A stretch of 64,000 nucleotides of DNA from Enterococcus raffinosus (GTDB lineage Bacteria > Bacillota > Bacilli > Lactobacillales > Enterococcaceae): the NCBI RefSeq assembly GCF_001886185.1, contig NZ_JXLA01000018.1, positions 18,024 through 82,023 of the forward strand. Direction: 5' to 3'. Made by a program: the position numbers and the translations under genes. Below, piece by piece: positions 17,229-26,343 of the stretch (positions are counted from its first letter, which is position 1; the number at the start of each line of letters is the position of its first letter). The notes under the pieces are model-generated. The model did no database searches and was not told where the DNA came from. It saw only the letters and a list, made by a program, of their open reading frames with translations.

Positions 17229-18010
17229 ATGAAGCCTGCATTAGTGGCCGTAAGCTTTGGTACAAGTTATCCAGAAACGAGAAAAAAACGATTGAGGCTG
17301 TAGAGAAAAAACTAAGTCAAACGTATCCGAGTTGTGATGTTTTTCGAGCTTTTACTTCTAATAAAGTAATCAAAAAAATCAAAGAACAAGAAAAGACAAC
17401 CATTTTGACAGTAGATCAACAAATGCAACAATTAATTGATAAAGGTTACGAAGAGGTATATGTTCAACCACTACACATCATTCCTGGAAGTGAATATTCT
17501 AAAGCACTTCACCAAGCAATGAGATACAAGAATGACTTTAAAAAATTAGAAGTTGGGCGACCGTTATTAAGTGGTATAGAAGATTATCAAAAGGTTATTG
17601 CCTGGTTGGATTTATTAGCGAAGAATCTTGATGAAGACGAGGCTTTGGTTCTTATGGGGCATGGAAGTCAACATTCCTCCTTCACAGTTTATGCCTGTTT
17701 AGATCATATGTTAATGGAAAAACCTATTTTTGTTTGCGCAGTGGAAAGCTATCCTGAAATCTCTTCATTGATTGAGCGACTGAAAAAAAGCAGCTATAAA
17801 AAAATCAAGTTATATCCGTTAATGCTAGTAGCAGGAGATCACGCAACAAATGATATGGCTTCTGATGACGAAAATTCTTGGAAATCTCAATTGGAACGAA
17901 CCGGATTTCATGTTGAGACATTTCTTAAGGGAATGGGTGAAGCAACTGAAATTCAGGAACTGTTTATTGAACATGCGGCGATGATAATGAAAGGAAAATC
18001 TAATGGCTAA
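17229..18010 (+). pseudogene. cbiK: Sirohydrochlorin cobaltochelatase CbiK, frameshifted in an A7 run
   Basis: CbiK inserts Co(II) into sirohydrochlorin, the entry step of the anaerobic pathway. From the ATG at 17229 the start reads MKPALVAVSFGTSYPETRKK, a family hallmark, and then meets a stop. Adding one A to the A7 run at 17282-17288 gives KKTIEAVEKKL and an open frame to 18010, about 260 residues, the usual length. Both metal-site histidines are kept, in LMGHGSQHSS (residue 145 in the repaired frame) and VAGDHATNDMA (residue 205). The intact downstream part argues against long-standing decay. A sequence error, slippage or recent mutation are all possible. It overlaps cbiL by eight bases. 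Confidence 0.88.
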
Positions 18011-18713
18011 ATTCTACGGTGTTGGTACTGGCCCTGGCGCATCGGATTTATTGACAATTCGAGGGAAAGAAGTCATTGAACGGGTGGATTGTCTTTACAC
18101 TCCAGAACCCAAAAAAGGGGGAAAAAGTCTTGCTTTACAAATCGTGACTCCTTATGTAAGAGAAAGAACGATAATTAAGCAACGATACTTTCCAATGGTT
18201 AAAGATTGGGATGAAAAGCAAAAGGCTTGGAATGAAATTGCTAAAGAAATTATTAATGATGTTAAAAGTGGTTTAGATGTCGCCTTTATTACACTTGGAG
18301 ATCCAATGGTTTATAGCACATACAGTTATTTATTGGAACGAATAGCAGATCACGTTGAAACAGAAACAATACCAGGAATTTCATCTTTTAGTCAAATTTC
18401 AAATCACTTACAGATTCCTCTAGTCATTGATGAAGAAAGTTACGCCGTATTACCAGCAACAGCAGAAGAAACAATTCTACAAATGGCTTTAGAGCAACTT
18501 TCAACAGTAGTATTGATGAAAGTGTCCATTGCCTTACCTAAAGTATTAAAAATCTTAACAAGATTGGATCTTTTGGAACAAACAATACTAGTCAGCGATT
18601 CTTCAATGGAATCAGAAAAAATAGTAATTGGCCTAAGCGAGTTGAATGCAGAAGATGATTTATCATATTTCAGCACGATGATTATTTACAAGAACAGAAC
18701 GTTGAAAGGATGA
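18003..18713 (+). CDS. cbiL: Cobalt-factor II C20-methyltransferase CbiL
   Basis: A tetrapyrrole methylase of 236 residues that adds the C20 methyl. [20 protein letters not shown] is the SAM-binding start. [33 protein letters not shown] and [15 protein letters not shown] identify CbiL/CobI. It overlaps the end of cbiK by eight bases, so substrate producer and user are translated together. Confidence 0.94.
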   Translation: MAKFYGVGTGPGASDLLTIRGKEVIERVDCLYTPEPKKGGKSLALQIVTPYVRERTIIKQRYFPMVKDWDEKQKAWNEIAKEIINDVKSGLDVAFITLGDPMVYSTYSYLLERIADHVETETIPGISSFSQISNHLQIPLVIDEESYAVLPATAEETILQMALEQLSTVVLMKVSIALPKVLKILTRLDLLEQTILVSDSSMESEKIVIGLSELNAEDDLSYFSTMIIYKNRTLKG

Positions 18714-18718
18714 AAAAA

Positions 18719-19468
18719 ATGAAGTGGAACCGTAAAACGATGGAAAGACTATTTCTTGCAGTGCTTCTCATGATTTTAATATGGCCTCAAAAGGCTCATG
18801 CTATGCATATTATGGAGGGATTCTTACCTCTAGGGTGGTGTTTGTTCTGGTTTGCGGCGTTCATTCCTTTTTTTATCTACGGTTTGATCAGCATACGAAG
18901 AACTGTCTCAGATAATCCACAAAACAAAGTTCTGTTAGCTTTTAGTGGGGCATTTATTTTTATCCTATCAGCATTAAAAATTCCTTCAGTAACCGGCTCT
19001 ACCTCGCATCCGACAGGTGTCGGTATTGGAACGGCTCTATTCGGCCCTGGAGTAATCAGTGTGCTTGGAACGATTTGTTTACTTTTTCAAGCCTTACTTC
19101 TTGCGCATGGTGGTATAACAACTTTGGGGGCTAATGCTTTTTCAATGGCGGTAGTAGGTCCTTTCGTAGGCTATGGTGTTTATCTTATTCTAAAAAAAAT
19201 CAATGTTTCACATTCAATCAGTCTATTTTTATGTGCGTTCATCGCTGATTTAGCAACTTATTTTACCACGTCGCTCCAATTGGGTCTTGTTTTTCCAGAT
19301 CCTTCTTCAGGTGTTGTAGGAGCAATTATGAAATTTGTAGGAGTCTTCATGTTAACACAGATTCCAATAGCTATTGCCGAAGGTCTATTAACAGTTGTTG
19401 CCTACAATTTGATTTCAGCAAATTTTCCTTTTCAAGAGGGAGGTATTTTGAATGATGGAAAAAAATAA
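18719..19468 (+). CDS. cbiM: Cobalt ECF transporter substrate-binding component CbiM
   Basis: A membrane protein of about 249 residues with a cleavable signal sequence that should mature to [13 protein letters not shown]. The new N-terminus with its Met-His is the metal-site hallmark of CbiM/Nik[19 protein letters not shown] and [17 protein letters not shown] are the other conserved blocks. AAAGGATG precedes the second ATG at 18719 at good spacing, so I prefer it to the ATG at 18710. It forms the cobalt uptake complex with CbiN, CbiQ and CbiO. Confidence 0.94.
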   Translation: MKWNRKTMERLFLAVLLMILIWPQKAHAMHIMEGFLPLGWCLFWFAAFIPFFIYGLISIRRTVSDNPQNKVLLAFSGAFIFILSALKIPSVTGSTSHPTGVGIGTALFGPGVISVLGTICLLFQALLLAHGGITTLGANAFSMAVVGPFVGYGVYLILKKINVSHSISLFLCAFIADLATYFTTSLQLGLVFPDPSSGVVGAIMKFVGVFMLTQIPIAIAEGLLTVVAYNLISANFPFQEGGILNDGKK

Positions 19469-19754
19469 ATCTAAAACAAGTTTGAATATTATTCTTTTGG
19501 TAGCGGTTGCCGTATTAATGATCGGAGCTCTATTAATCAATAAAAATGGAGAATTTGGCGGTTCTGATGGGGAAGCAGAATCGGTTATCACAGAAATCGA
19601 TCCAAATTATACCCCATGGTTTGATTCGCTATTGGAGCCGAAAAGTGGTGAGATTGAAAGCTTGTTATTTACTCTTCAGGGGAGCTTAGGCGTAGGAATC
19701 ATTACCTATATTTTAGGGTATTACAAAGGAAAAAAGAAAAATGCTGTTAATTGA
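19452..19754 (+). CDS. cbiN: Cobalt ECF transporter accessory component CbiN
   Basis: A protein of 100 residues with two transmembrane segments flanking an outside loop that contains [18 protein letters not shown], the CbiN signature. [20 protein letters not shown] is the second membrane helix. It overlaps cbiM by 17 bases and cbiQ by 14. A GAGGGAGG ribosome site lies upstream of two adjacent ATGs. Confidence 0.93.
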   Translation: MMEKNKSKTSLNIILLVAVAVLMIGALLINKNGEFGGSDGEAESVITEIDPNYTPWFDSLLEPKSGEIESLLFTLQGSLGVGIITYILGYYKGKKKNAVN

Positions 19755-20418
19755 TAAAATTGCTTACGAAAACAGAATGATTGAGATTTCTCCCGCATCA
19801 AAAAGTATTTTGTATTTATTATTACTGATCACCTGTTTTTTAACTCGGCCAATCGTTCAAGGAGGATTAAGTATCGTTATTGGAGTAATTACTATCTATG
19901 TTACTAAGATAACTCTAAAAAGGTACCTTAAATGGTTACTTGTTCCCGCTCCTTTTTTAGTGATAAGTATTTTGACTGTTTTATTTTCGTTTAGTTCAAG
20001 TTCAAAAAGCTTTATTTTCGAAATCCCATTATTTAATCACTTTTTAGGAGTAACGCATTCTTCACTTTTAATAGGATTAAAACTTTTCTTCCGATCTTTT
20101 AGTTGTTTAGTTTGTACGTATTTCTTTATTCTCACTGTCCCTTTTAGTCAGTTGTTAATAGTAATGAAAAGAGCACACTTTCCAGCGCTGTTAATTGAAT
20201 TGACGATGCTTATGTATCGATTTATTTTCATTTTTGCGAATGAATTTTTAGTTATTAAGCGAGCACAAGACATGCGGTTTGGATTCAAGGGATTGAAAAA
20301 CAGCTATCAATCATTGGGTGTTTTGATAAAGATGTTGTTCTTCCAGACATTTGATCGTTTTAACAAAATGATTTTGTCCTTGGAAATGAAATTTTTTGAC
20401 GGTGACTTTCCACTGTAA
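19741..20418 (+). CDS. cbiQ: Cobalt ECF transporter transmembrane component CbiQ
   Basis: A hydrophobic protein of 225 residues with about five membrane segments. It carries the ECF T-component coupling helices, visible as LTMLMYRFIFIFANEFLVIKRAQDMRFGF with the Ala-Arg-Gly-type RAQDMRFG stretch that contacts the ATPase. It links CbiO to CbiM and CbiN. The N-terminus DKIAYENRM is typical of CbiQ. Confidence 0.92.
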   Translation: MLLIDKIAYENRMIEISPASKSILYLLLLITCFLTRPIVQGGLSIVIGVITIYVTKITLKRYLKWLLVPAPFLVISILTVLFSFSSSSKSFIFEIPLFNHFLGVTHSSLLIGLKLFFRSFSCLVCTYFFILTVPFSQLLIVMKRAHFPALLIELTMLMYRFIFIFANEFLVIKRAQDMRFGFKGLKNSYQSLGVLIKMLFFQTFDRFNKMILSLEMKFFDGDFPL

Positions 20419-20444
20419 TAATCAAAATGAAAGAAGGAACCAAA

Positions 20445-21254
20445 ATGTTTAAAGTAACCGATTTATGTATCAGTTACGAAAATCAAACAGATGTATTGCA
20501 TCACCTTTCTCTGGATTTTAGCAATCATAAAGCTGTAGGGGTTTTAGGTGCAAATGGTTCTGGAAAATCGACTTTATTTGCGGCAATTGTTGGTCTGTTG
20601 CGTCCGAATCAAGGTGAGATTATCTATGAGAATCGCCCATTAGATTATAATAAATCAGCATTATATCAATATCGTCAAGAAGTAGGGATTGTATTTCAGG
20701 AACCTGAACATCAAATCTTTTATTCTATCGTAGAGGATGATGTGTCTTTTGCTTTGAAAAACCTTGGGATTAAGCAGGCTCAGATAGAAAGTAGAATGAA
20801 GGAAGTTTTTTCGCTGCTGAATATTGAACATTTAAAAAAGAAACCTGTTCAGTACTTGAGCTACGGTCAAAAGAAGAAAGTAGCGATTGCAAGTGTCCTG
20901 ATGCTTAAAACTAAGTGGCTACTGCTAGACGAACCGACTTCGGGACTAGATCCGGCTGGAAAGCAGCAGATGATAGAAATTATTTCTCAACTAATACAGC
21001 AAGGAACCAGAATCATTTTATCTAGTCATGACATGGATTTAATGTACGAGGTTTGCGATTACCTATATGTGATTGATAAAGGAACAATTATTCAAGAGGG
21101 AAGTTCTGATCAAGTTTTTTTAGATGGAGAATTATTAAAGCAGGCTGGTCTGGAGCAACCTTGGTTAGTAAAGGTACATCAGCAACTAGGGTTTCCACTT
21201 GTCAAGAATCAACAAGAATTCATGCAGATAAAACTAGAAGGCGAGGTGAAATAA
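20445..21254 (+). CDS. cbiO: Cobalt ECF transporter ATP-binding protein CbiO
   Basis: An ABC ATPase of 269 residues. The Walker A motif is GANGSGKST, the Q-loop region VFQEPEHQIF, the signature LSYGQKKKVAIA, Walker B WLLLDEPTSGLDP, and the H-loop SSHDMDL. AAAGAAGGA supports the ATG at 20445 over an in-frame ATG at 20427. The stop overlaps the cbiP ATG by one base. It powers cobalt uptake for CbiK. Confidence 0.95.
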   Translation: MFKVTDLCISYENQTDVLHHLSLDFSNHKAVGVLGANGSGKSTLFAAIVGLLRPNQGEIIYENRPLDYNKSALYQYRQEVGIVFQEPEHQIFYSIVEDDVSFALKNLGIKQAQIESRMKEVFSLLNIEHLKKKPVQYLSYGQKKKVAIASVLMLKTKWLLLDEPTSGLDPAGKQQMIEIISQLIQQGTRIILSSHDMDLMYEVCDYLYVIDKGTIIQEGSSDQVFLDGELLKQAGLEQPWLVKVHQQLGFPLVKNQQEFMQIKLEGEVK

Positions 21255-22756
21255 TGGGTAAAAGTTTAATGATTCAAGGGACGGCTTCAGATTCTGGCAA
21301 GAGTATTTTGGTTGCTGGCTTGTGTAGAATCTTTCATCAAGATGGATTAAAGGTGATGCCATTTAAATCTCAAAATATGGCGCTTAACTCTTACATTACT
21401 CTACAAGGCAAAGAAATGGGACGTGCACAAGTTTTCCAAGCAGAAGCAGCCGGAGTTGAACCAGATGTACGAATGAATCCTATCTTATTGAAACCAACTT
21501 CAGATCGTAAATCACAAGTTATTTTCAAGGGTAAAGTTCTCTGTGATATGGATGCAGTTGAATATCATGAATACAAACCACGACTAATCGAGAAAATTTC
21601 TGACTTATATCAAGAGTTAGTACGGGAAAATGATGTGATTGTGCTTGAAGGCGCCGGTAGTCCTGCCGAAATCAATTTAAATAGTCGTGATATCGCTAAT
21701 ATGGGCATGGCTAAAATTGCGGATGCGCCTGTTCTTTTAGTGGCAGATATTGACAAAGGTGGTGTTTTTGCTTCTATTTATGGAACGGTTCATTTATTGG
21801 AACCAGAAGATAGAGCAAGGATTAAAGGAATCATTATTAATAAATTTCGCGGTGACATTGCCTTGTTAGATCCTGGACTAAAAATGATTGAGGATTTAAC
21901 AGATATTCCAGTGGTCGGAGTTATTCCTTATGCGCAATTAAATATTGAAGATGAAGATAGTGTTGCTTTGTCAAAAGTAAATCGTTCGTACAACACTCAA
22001 AAAGAATTAGATATTGCCGTAATCGGATTATCTAAAATGTCTAATTTTACAGATTTTAAGAGCTTAGAAAGTGAACCAGATGTCTCTGTTCGATATGTTT
22101 TTCCTGGAGATAAGTTGGGCAACCCTGACATAGTTATTTTGCCGGGAAGTAAAAATACTCTTGAAGATTGTTTGTACTTGAAGGAATCAGGTTTAGCAAA
22201 AGAAATACAACGTGTTCGTACGGAAGGTAAGATGATTTTCGGTATTTGTGGCGGGTTTCAACTATTAGGGAAGATGCTGCATGACCCTCAGCAAATTGAG
22301 TCTACTCATGGTAGTCTCCAAGGACTTGGATTGTTAGATACAGAGACTTATTTTGAATCCCAAAAAACGACCACTAGAGTAGAGGCCAAAATTGGAGAAA
22401 CAATAATCAACGGCTACGAAATTCATATGGGCAGAACAGAAAATTATGAACAGCAGTACTTCGCCCACGTTTTCTCTGAAAATGGTAAGAAGACTTCAAA
22501 ATATGATGGCGCTATTAGCTCGGATAAGCTTGTTGTCGGAACGTATCTTCATGGAGTATTTGATAATACTGCTTGGAGACGTTCGCTGTTGAATCAAGTT
22601 CGAGAAGTGAAGGGATTGCAACCAATCAAGGAAATTGCTGTACCTTACGATGAGTATAAGAATCAACAGTATGACAGATTAGCAGATTTGATTCGCGAAA
22701 ATGTGGATTTAGAAAAAATTTATCAAATTATTAGTCAGGAGGAGGTGTCCGTATGA
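21254..22756 (+). CDS. cbiP: Adenosylcobyric acid synthase CbiP
   Basis: CbiP amidates the b, d, e and g side chains. From the ATG at 21254 the protein has 500 residues and starts SLMIQGTASDSGKSILVAGL, the P-loop-type synthase domain. MRMNPILLKPTSD and IVLEGAGSPAEINL follow. The glutamine amidotransferase domain has Cys332 in IFGICGGFQLLG and a histidine in YLHGVFDN. An in-frame extension upstream lies inside cbiO and is rejected. It overlaps pduO by four bases. Confidence 0.95.
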   Translation: MGKSLMIQGTASDSGKSILVAGLCRIFHQDGLKVMPFKSQNMALNSYITLQGKEMGRAQVFQAEAAGVEPDVRMNPILLKPTSDRKSQVIFKGKVLCDMDAVEYHEYKPRLIEKISDLYQELVRENDVIVLEGAGSPAEINLNSRDIANMGMAKIADAPVLLVADIDKGGVFASIYGTVHLLEPEDRARIKGIIINKFRGDIALLDPGLKMIEDLTDIPVVGVIPYAQLNIEDEDSVALSKVNRSYNTQKELDIAVIGLSKMSNFTDFKSLESEPDVSVRYVFPGDKLGNPDIVILPGSKNTLEDCLYLKESGLAKEIQRVRTEGKMIFGICGGFQLLGKMLHDPQQIESTHGSLQGLGLLDTETYFESQKTTTRVEAKIGETIINGYEIHMGRTENYEQQYFAHVFSENGKKTSKYDGAISSDKLVVGTYLHGVFDNTAWRRSLLNQVREVKGLQPIKEIAVPYDEYKNQQYDRLADLIRENVDLEKIYQIISQEEVSV

Positions 22757-23319
22757 GTATTTATACGCGATACGGAGATCAAGGCTTTACTCGGCTAGTT
22801 GGTGGTGGCAGGGCAAAAAAGAATGCTCCTCGTGTTCAGACATATGGGGCTATTGATACGCTGAATGCTCAAGTTGGATTGACGATTGCGGGCTTAGAGA
22901 AAGAAGATTTATTATATGCTGAACTAGTCCAAGTTCAACAATGGATTTTTGATTGTGGGAGCGATTTTGCCACTCCTGAGGAAAAACGTCCATACAAAGT
23001 TGAAGGAAAACTAATCAAATGGCTTGAAGAGAAGATTGATTTATATTGGAGTAAATTGCCAAAGATTAATCAATTTATTTTGCCGGGAGGAACTGTTGCA
23101 GCCGCAAATTTACATCTTTGTCGTTGTTTCACTCGCGAGGCTGAACGGAATGCTGTAGATTTATTCGAGCATCAGGAGGCTGTAAACATGGAGGCGTTGA
23201 AATTTTTGAACCGTTTATCTGATTACTTTTTTGTATTGGCTCGATGGGTCAATAATCAGGCTGGGCAATCAGAAATTTTTTATGAAAATAGTGTCTCTGT
23301 GTTTAATAGAAAAAAATGA
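22753..23319 (+). CDS. pduO: ATP:cob(I)alamin adenosyltransferase, PduO type
   Basis: A protein of 188 residues. It begins IYTRYGDQGFTRLVGGGRAKK, the PduO ATP-binding start, followed by RVQTYGAIDTLNAQVG and, near the C-terminus, CRCFTREAERNAVDL. These mark the PduO family, which attaches the 5'-deoxyadenosyl group to cobalt. It is unrelated to the CobA/BtuR adenosyltransferase, which is not in this window. GGAGGAGGTGT precedes the ATG. Its place after cbiP suggests action on corrinoid intermediates as well as on salvaged B12. Confidence 0.92.
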   Translation: MSIYTRYGDQGFTRLVGGGRAKKNAPRVQTYGAIDTLNAQVGLTIAGLEKEDLLYAELVQVQQWIFDCGSDFATPEEKRPYKVEGKLIKWLEEKIDLYWSKLPKINQFILPGGTVAAANLHLCRCFTREAERNAVDLFEHQEAVNMEALKFLNRLSDYFFVLARWVNNQAGQSEIFYENSVSVFNRKK

Positions 23320-23356
23320 TTCAGAAAAGAGCTATCTGAATGAAAGAAGGATGAGA

Positions 23357-24301
23357 ATGAAGAAGCTGAAAGTAGGAACGCGAGGTAGTAAGCTAGCGAC
23401 GACACAAACAAAACAAGCTCTAGCTATTTTTAAAAAGTATAACCCGGATGTAGAGGTAGAACTTGTAAAGATCAAAACCAAAGGAGATCATTTGGCTACC
23501 CACAACTTGCAAGCGATTGGTGGGCAGGGCTGTTTTGTTAGAGAATTGGAATATCAACTTCGTGTTGGAAATATTGATTTTGCTATACATAGTTTGAAGG
23601 ATATTCCTACGACGATACATGATGAACTGATTCTCGCTTGTGTGATGAAGCGTCATTCACCAACGGATGCTCTTATTATCAAGGAAGTCGGATATACCTT
23701 GAACTCTTTGCCTAGAAATGCCGTCGTTGGTACAAGCAGTCTACGCAGAAAGGCACAGCTATTACATGCTCGTCCAGATTTTAACATTCAACCAATAAGA
23801 GGAAATATAGATACTAGAATTCGCAAAATGAATGAGGGTCAATATGATGCCATTGTGTTGGCCTTAGCAGGATTAGAAAGACTGGGCTTGGATCAAAGTG
23901 TTTATCACCAAGAACTTTCGCCTAAAATTATGCTGCCAGCCATTGGACAAGGGGCCATAGCTTTGGAATGTCGCAAAGATAACAAAGAAGTACTAACCAT
24001 GCTCAAAAAAATGGAGCACAAAGAAACAGCTATAGCAGTAACAGCAGAGCGAGCTTTTTTAAATAGCATGGACGGCAGTTGTACTTTTCCTGTAGGAGCC
24101 TACAGCCTTCCAAAAGCCAACACGTATGAATTAACAGGAATGATCGGTAGTGAAAATGGGGAAATTATTCTAAAAGAAACGATGCAGGGGAATGATCCAG
24201 TAATTTTGGGGAAAGCTGTAGCGGCCAAAATGATCCAGCAAGGTGCAATTTCATTGATTGAGGAGTGTAAAAACGATCAAAAAGAAACTTTTATACACTA
24301 G
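23357..24301 (+). CDS. hemC: Porphobilinogen deaminase (hydroxymethylbilane synthase) HemC
   Basis: HemC joins four porphobilinogen units. From the ATG at 23357, seven bases after GAAAGAAGG, the protein has 314 residues and starts KLKVGTRGSKLATTQTKQAL. FAIHSLKDIPT, VGTSSLRRKAQLL, PIRGNIDTRIRKM and AIGQGAIALECR are all present, and the dipyrromethane cofactor cysteine lies in NSMDGSCTFPVGAY (about residue 242). hemA, hemL and hemB, needed to make its substrate, are not in the window. Confidence 0.95.
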   Translation: MKKLKVGTRGSKLATTQTKQALAIFKKYNPDVEVELVKIKTKGDHLATHNLQAIGGQGCFVRELEYQLRVGNIDFAIHSLKDIPTTIHDELILACVMKRHSPTDALIIKEVGYTLNSLPRNAVVGTSSLRRKAQLLHARPDFNIQPIRGNIDTRIRKMNEGQYDAIVLALAGLERLGLDQSVYHQELSPKIMLPAIGQGAIALECRKDNKEVLTMLKKMEHKETAIAVTAERAFLNSMDGSCTFPVGAYSLPKANTYELTGMIGSENGEIILKETMQGNDPVILGKAVAAKMIQQGAISLIEECKNDQKETFIH

Positions 24302-25007
24302 AGAATCACCGATGCCAGAAGCTATTCGACAAAGATTTGCGCAAGAAGATACTGAAGTAATTTCTATTCCATTGAATAGAACAATACCTTTGCCTCATCA
24401 GCGTCTAGAGAAAAACTATGAGTGGATTTTTTTCACTAGTGCGAACGCAGTAAAGTATTTTAATTTTGCTCAACTAAACAAACAAGCTAAAGTGCTCGCG
24501 ATTGGCAATCAGACAAAAAAAGTGCTGAATGAGTTAAATATTAATGTAGACTTTCAACCAAAAGAGGGATTTTCAGAAGGTCTAGTTGAAGAATGGCTTA
24601 GCTTGGCGAAGACAAAGCAACGTGTTTTTTGGCCTCATTCATTTAATGCCAAACGTGTAATTTATAATGCATTAACAAATCGAGGGCACATCGTATTCGA
24701 ACAGGTAACCTATAAAAATGAATTTTTAGTAAGGGATCAAGAACGCTTGAAAGAGCTATTGTTGAGTGAAACACTTGATTATGTTCTATTTGCTAGTCCT
24801 TCAGCATGGAATTCTTTTTCAAAGATAATTAAAGATTTTCAACAATTACCGGATGATTTTTGGAAGCGTATAAAAATTGCTGCTATTGGACCTGTGACGG
24901 CGAAAGTAATAGAAATGGAACATCATTCTGTTACCGTCCAACCCCAAATATATGATATGCAGCATTTATATGAGTGTCTATTACAAGACATTAGGGAAAG
25001 AGGGTGA
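24258..25007 (+). CDS. hemD: Uroporphyrinogen-III synthase HemD (stand-alone)
   Basis: HemD closes and inverts hydroxymethylbilane. The 249-residue frame reads KKLLYTRESPMPEAIRQRF near its start and has the weakly conserved FTSANAVKYF and FASPSAWNSFSKII blocks plus AIGPVTAKVIE, typical of HemD. The start is unclear. The frame opens with TTG at 24258 inside hemC but has no ribosome site before it, while GAGGAG at 24260-24265 points to a start near 24273-24276 where only ACG or ATC occurs in frame. The next ATG (24312) would remove conserved residues. It duplicates the HemD domain fused to CobA. Confidence 0.88.
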   Translation: MRSVKTIKKKLLYTRESPMPEAIRQRFAQEDTEVISIPLNRTIPLPHQRLEKNYEWIFFTSANAVKYFNFAQLNKQAKVLAIGNQTKKVLNELNINVDFQPKEGFSEGLVEEWLSLAKTKQRVFWPHSFNAKRVIYNALTNRGHIVFEQVTYKNEFLVRDQERLKELLLSETLDYVLFASPSAWNSFSKIIKDFQQLPDDFWKRIKIAAIGPVTAKVIEMEHHSVTVQPQIYDMQHLYECLLQDIRERG

Positions 25008-25014
25008 GAAAGCC

Positions 25015-25749
25015 GTGCCAGCAAGCAAATATCGTGATTTGTCTATTATTCCTATTTCTGGTGAAAAAAAATTAGTGATCGCTTGTGATTCAACTGCGGG
25101 TATAGGCGAGAAGCAACAAGATATCGTTGAGATTGATCCGGCAATTACGGCAGCATATTGTTTACGCGTTCCTTTGATGGAATTGTTTTGTTTTGGAGCA
25201 GAACCAATAGCTGTGATTGATTTGATCGGTAATGAGTATGAAACAACTGGGAGGCGTATGCTCAAAGGGATCAAGAAGGAATTAGAAAAAGCAGATCTTA
25301 CCCATTTACCGCTAAATGGAAGTACGGAGGAAAACATAGAGACAAAAACTACGAGTCTAGGAATTACAGTGATTGCTGAGATGACTTCAGAAAAAGAAAC
25401 GTTCAGAATGAGTGAAGCCTGCAGTCTTTTACAACTAGGCCAACCCTTTGTTGGAGAAATGGTAAGAAGAAATACTCAAAATATCTTTTCTTACCCTTTA
25501 GTAAAAGCACTTAAGGCAGAACATGGTGTTTTAGATATGCTTCCTGTGGGGTCAAAGGGAATTCGTTTTGAGGCCGAATTAATGACTGAGGGATCAGATT
25601 TTTATGTAGAATTTATAGAAGAAAAAGAGCTTGATTGTTCTGCTGGGCCAGCAACAGTCGTATTGCTGGCGGTAAGAACGAAAGATGAAATAGATATCTT
25701 AACTCGCTACCCTGAATTAAAGAAAATCGGTGAATTCATAAAGGAGTGA
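25015..25749 (+). CDS. cblS: AIR-synthase (PurM)-like protein, probable alpha-ribazole kinase CblS
   Basis: A protein of 244 residues with the PurM/ThiL-type ATP-binding start: RDLSIIPISGEKKLVIACDSTAGIG, VEIDPAITAAYCLRVPLMELFCFGA and LNGSTEENI. In Listeria innocua a protein of this AIR-synthase-like type, CblS, phosphorylates alpha-ribazole and replaces CobT. Here CobT is absent, the gene sits between hemD and cobU, and CobC and CobS follow, which fits that role. The GTG at 25015 follows AAAGAGGGTGAG. The family match is clear; the exact substrate is inferred from context. Confidence 0.78.
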   Translation: MPASKYRDLSIIPISGEKKLVIACDSTAGIGEKQQDIVEIDPAITAAYCLRVPLMELFCFGAEPIAVIDLIGNEYETTGRRMLKGIKKELEKADLTHLPLNGSTEENIETKTTSLGITVIAEMTSEKETFRMSEACSLLQLGQPFVGEMVRRNTQNIFSYPLVKALKAEHGVLDMLPVGSKGIRFEAELMTEGSDFYVEFIEEKELDCSAGPATVVLLAVRTKDEIDILTRYPELKKIGEFIKE

Positions 25750-25755
25750 ACGATT

Positions 25756-26343
25756 GTGGGAGAAATTACGCTAGTGACCGGTGGCGCGCGGAGTGGAAAG
25801 TCAGCTTTTGCCGAAAGTTTGCTTGATACAAAAGTAAACGTCAACTACATTGCTACGAACTGTATAGCACAGGACGAGGAAATGAGAATTCGTATTCTAC
25901 ACCATAAAAAAAGACGGTCTAAAAATTGGTCAACTAGCGAAACTTATTTGAATGTTGCCGATGTCATTGAAGAAAAGACTGTTTCGGCTCATTTACTTGA
26001 TTGTGCGACGATGTTAACTACAAATTTCTTTTTTCATTTAATGAAGGAACAATTTGATGAAGATTATGAAGTCATTGATAAAGAAATTGCTAGGCTTTCT
26101 GAAAAAGAGAAGGAAGATATTGAAGCAAAACTTTTAATTCAATGGGAAAAAATTCTAGTCGCAGCAAAACATAGTTCCTCGCATCTAATTGTGGTAACTA
26201 ATGAAGTTGGCTTAGGCATTGTACCAGAAAATTCTTTTTCTCGTTGGTTTAGAGATGTTTTAGGGCATGTCAATCAAATCTTAGGAAAGGAAGCGGATAA
26301 GGCATACTTAGTGATAGCCGGTATTCCCATGAAGATCAAATGA
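25756..26343 (+). CDS. cobU: Adenosylcobinamide kinase / guanylyltransferase CobU
   Basis: A bifunctional enzyme of 195 residues that phosphorylates adenosylcobinamide and then attaches GMP. The P-loop is LVTGGARSGKSAFAES. The guanylylation histidine lies in ILHHKKRRSKNWST, followed by DCATMLTTNFFF and VVTNEVGLGIVPENSFSRWFRD. The start is GTG six bases after the cblS stop. It overlaps cobS by four bases. Confidence 0.95.
   Translation: MGEITLVTGGARSGKSAFAESLLDTKVNVNYIATNCIAQDEEMRIRILHHKKRRSKNWSTSETYLNVADVIEEKTVSAHLLDCATMLTTNFFFHLMKEQFDEDYEVIDKEIARLSEKEKEDIEAKLLIQWEKILVAAKHSSSHLIVVTNEVGLGIVPENSFSRWFRDVLGHVNQILGKEADKAYLVIAGIPMKIK

Noticed and set aside
17405..18010. cbiK as a shorter intact gene of 201 codons from an internal TTG
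   Set aside because: The conserved N-terminal SFGTSYPETR block is encoded upstream with a proper ATG, so the short form would lack part of the active domain. A frame break is the better reading.
21161..21253. Upstream extension of cbiP
   Set aside because: It lies wholly inside cbiO. The ATG at 21254 starts exactly at the conserved P-loop domain and overlaps the cbiO stop.
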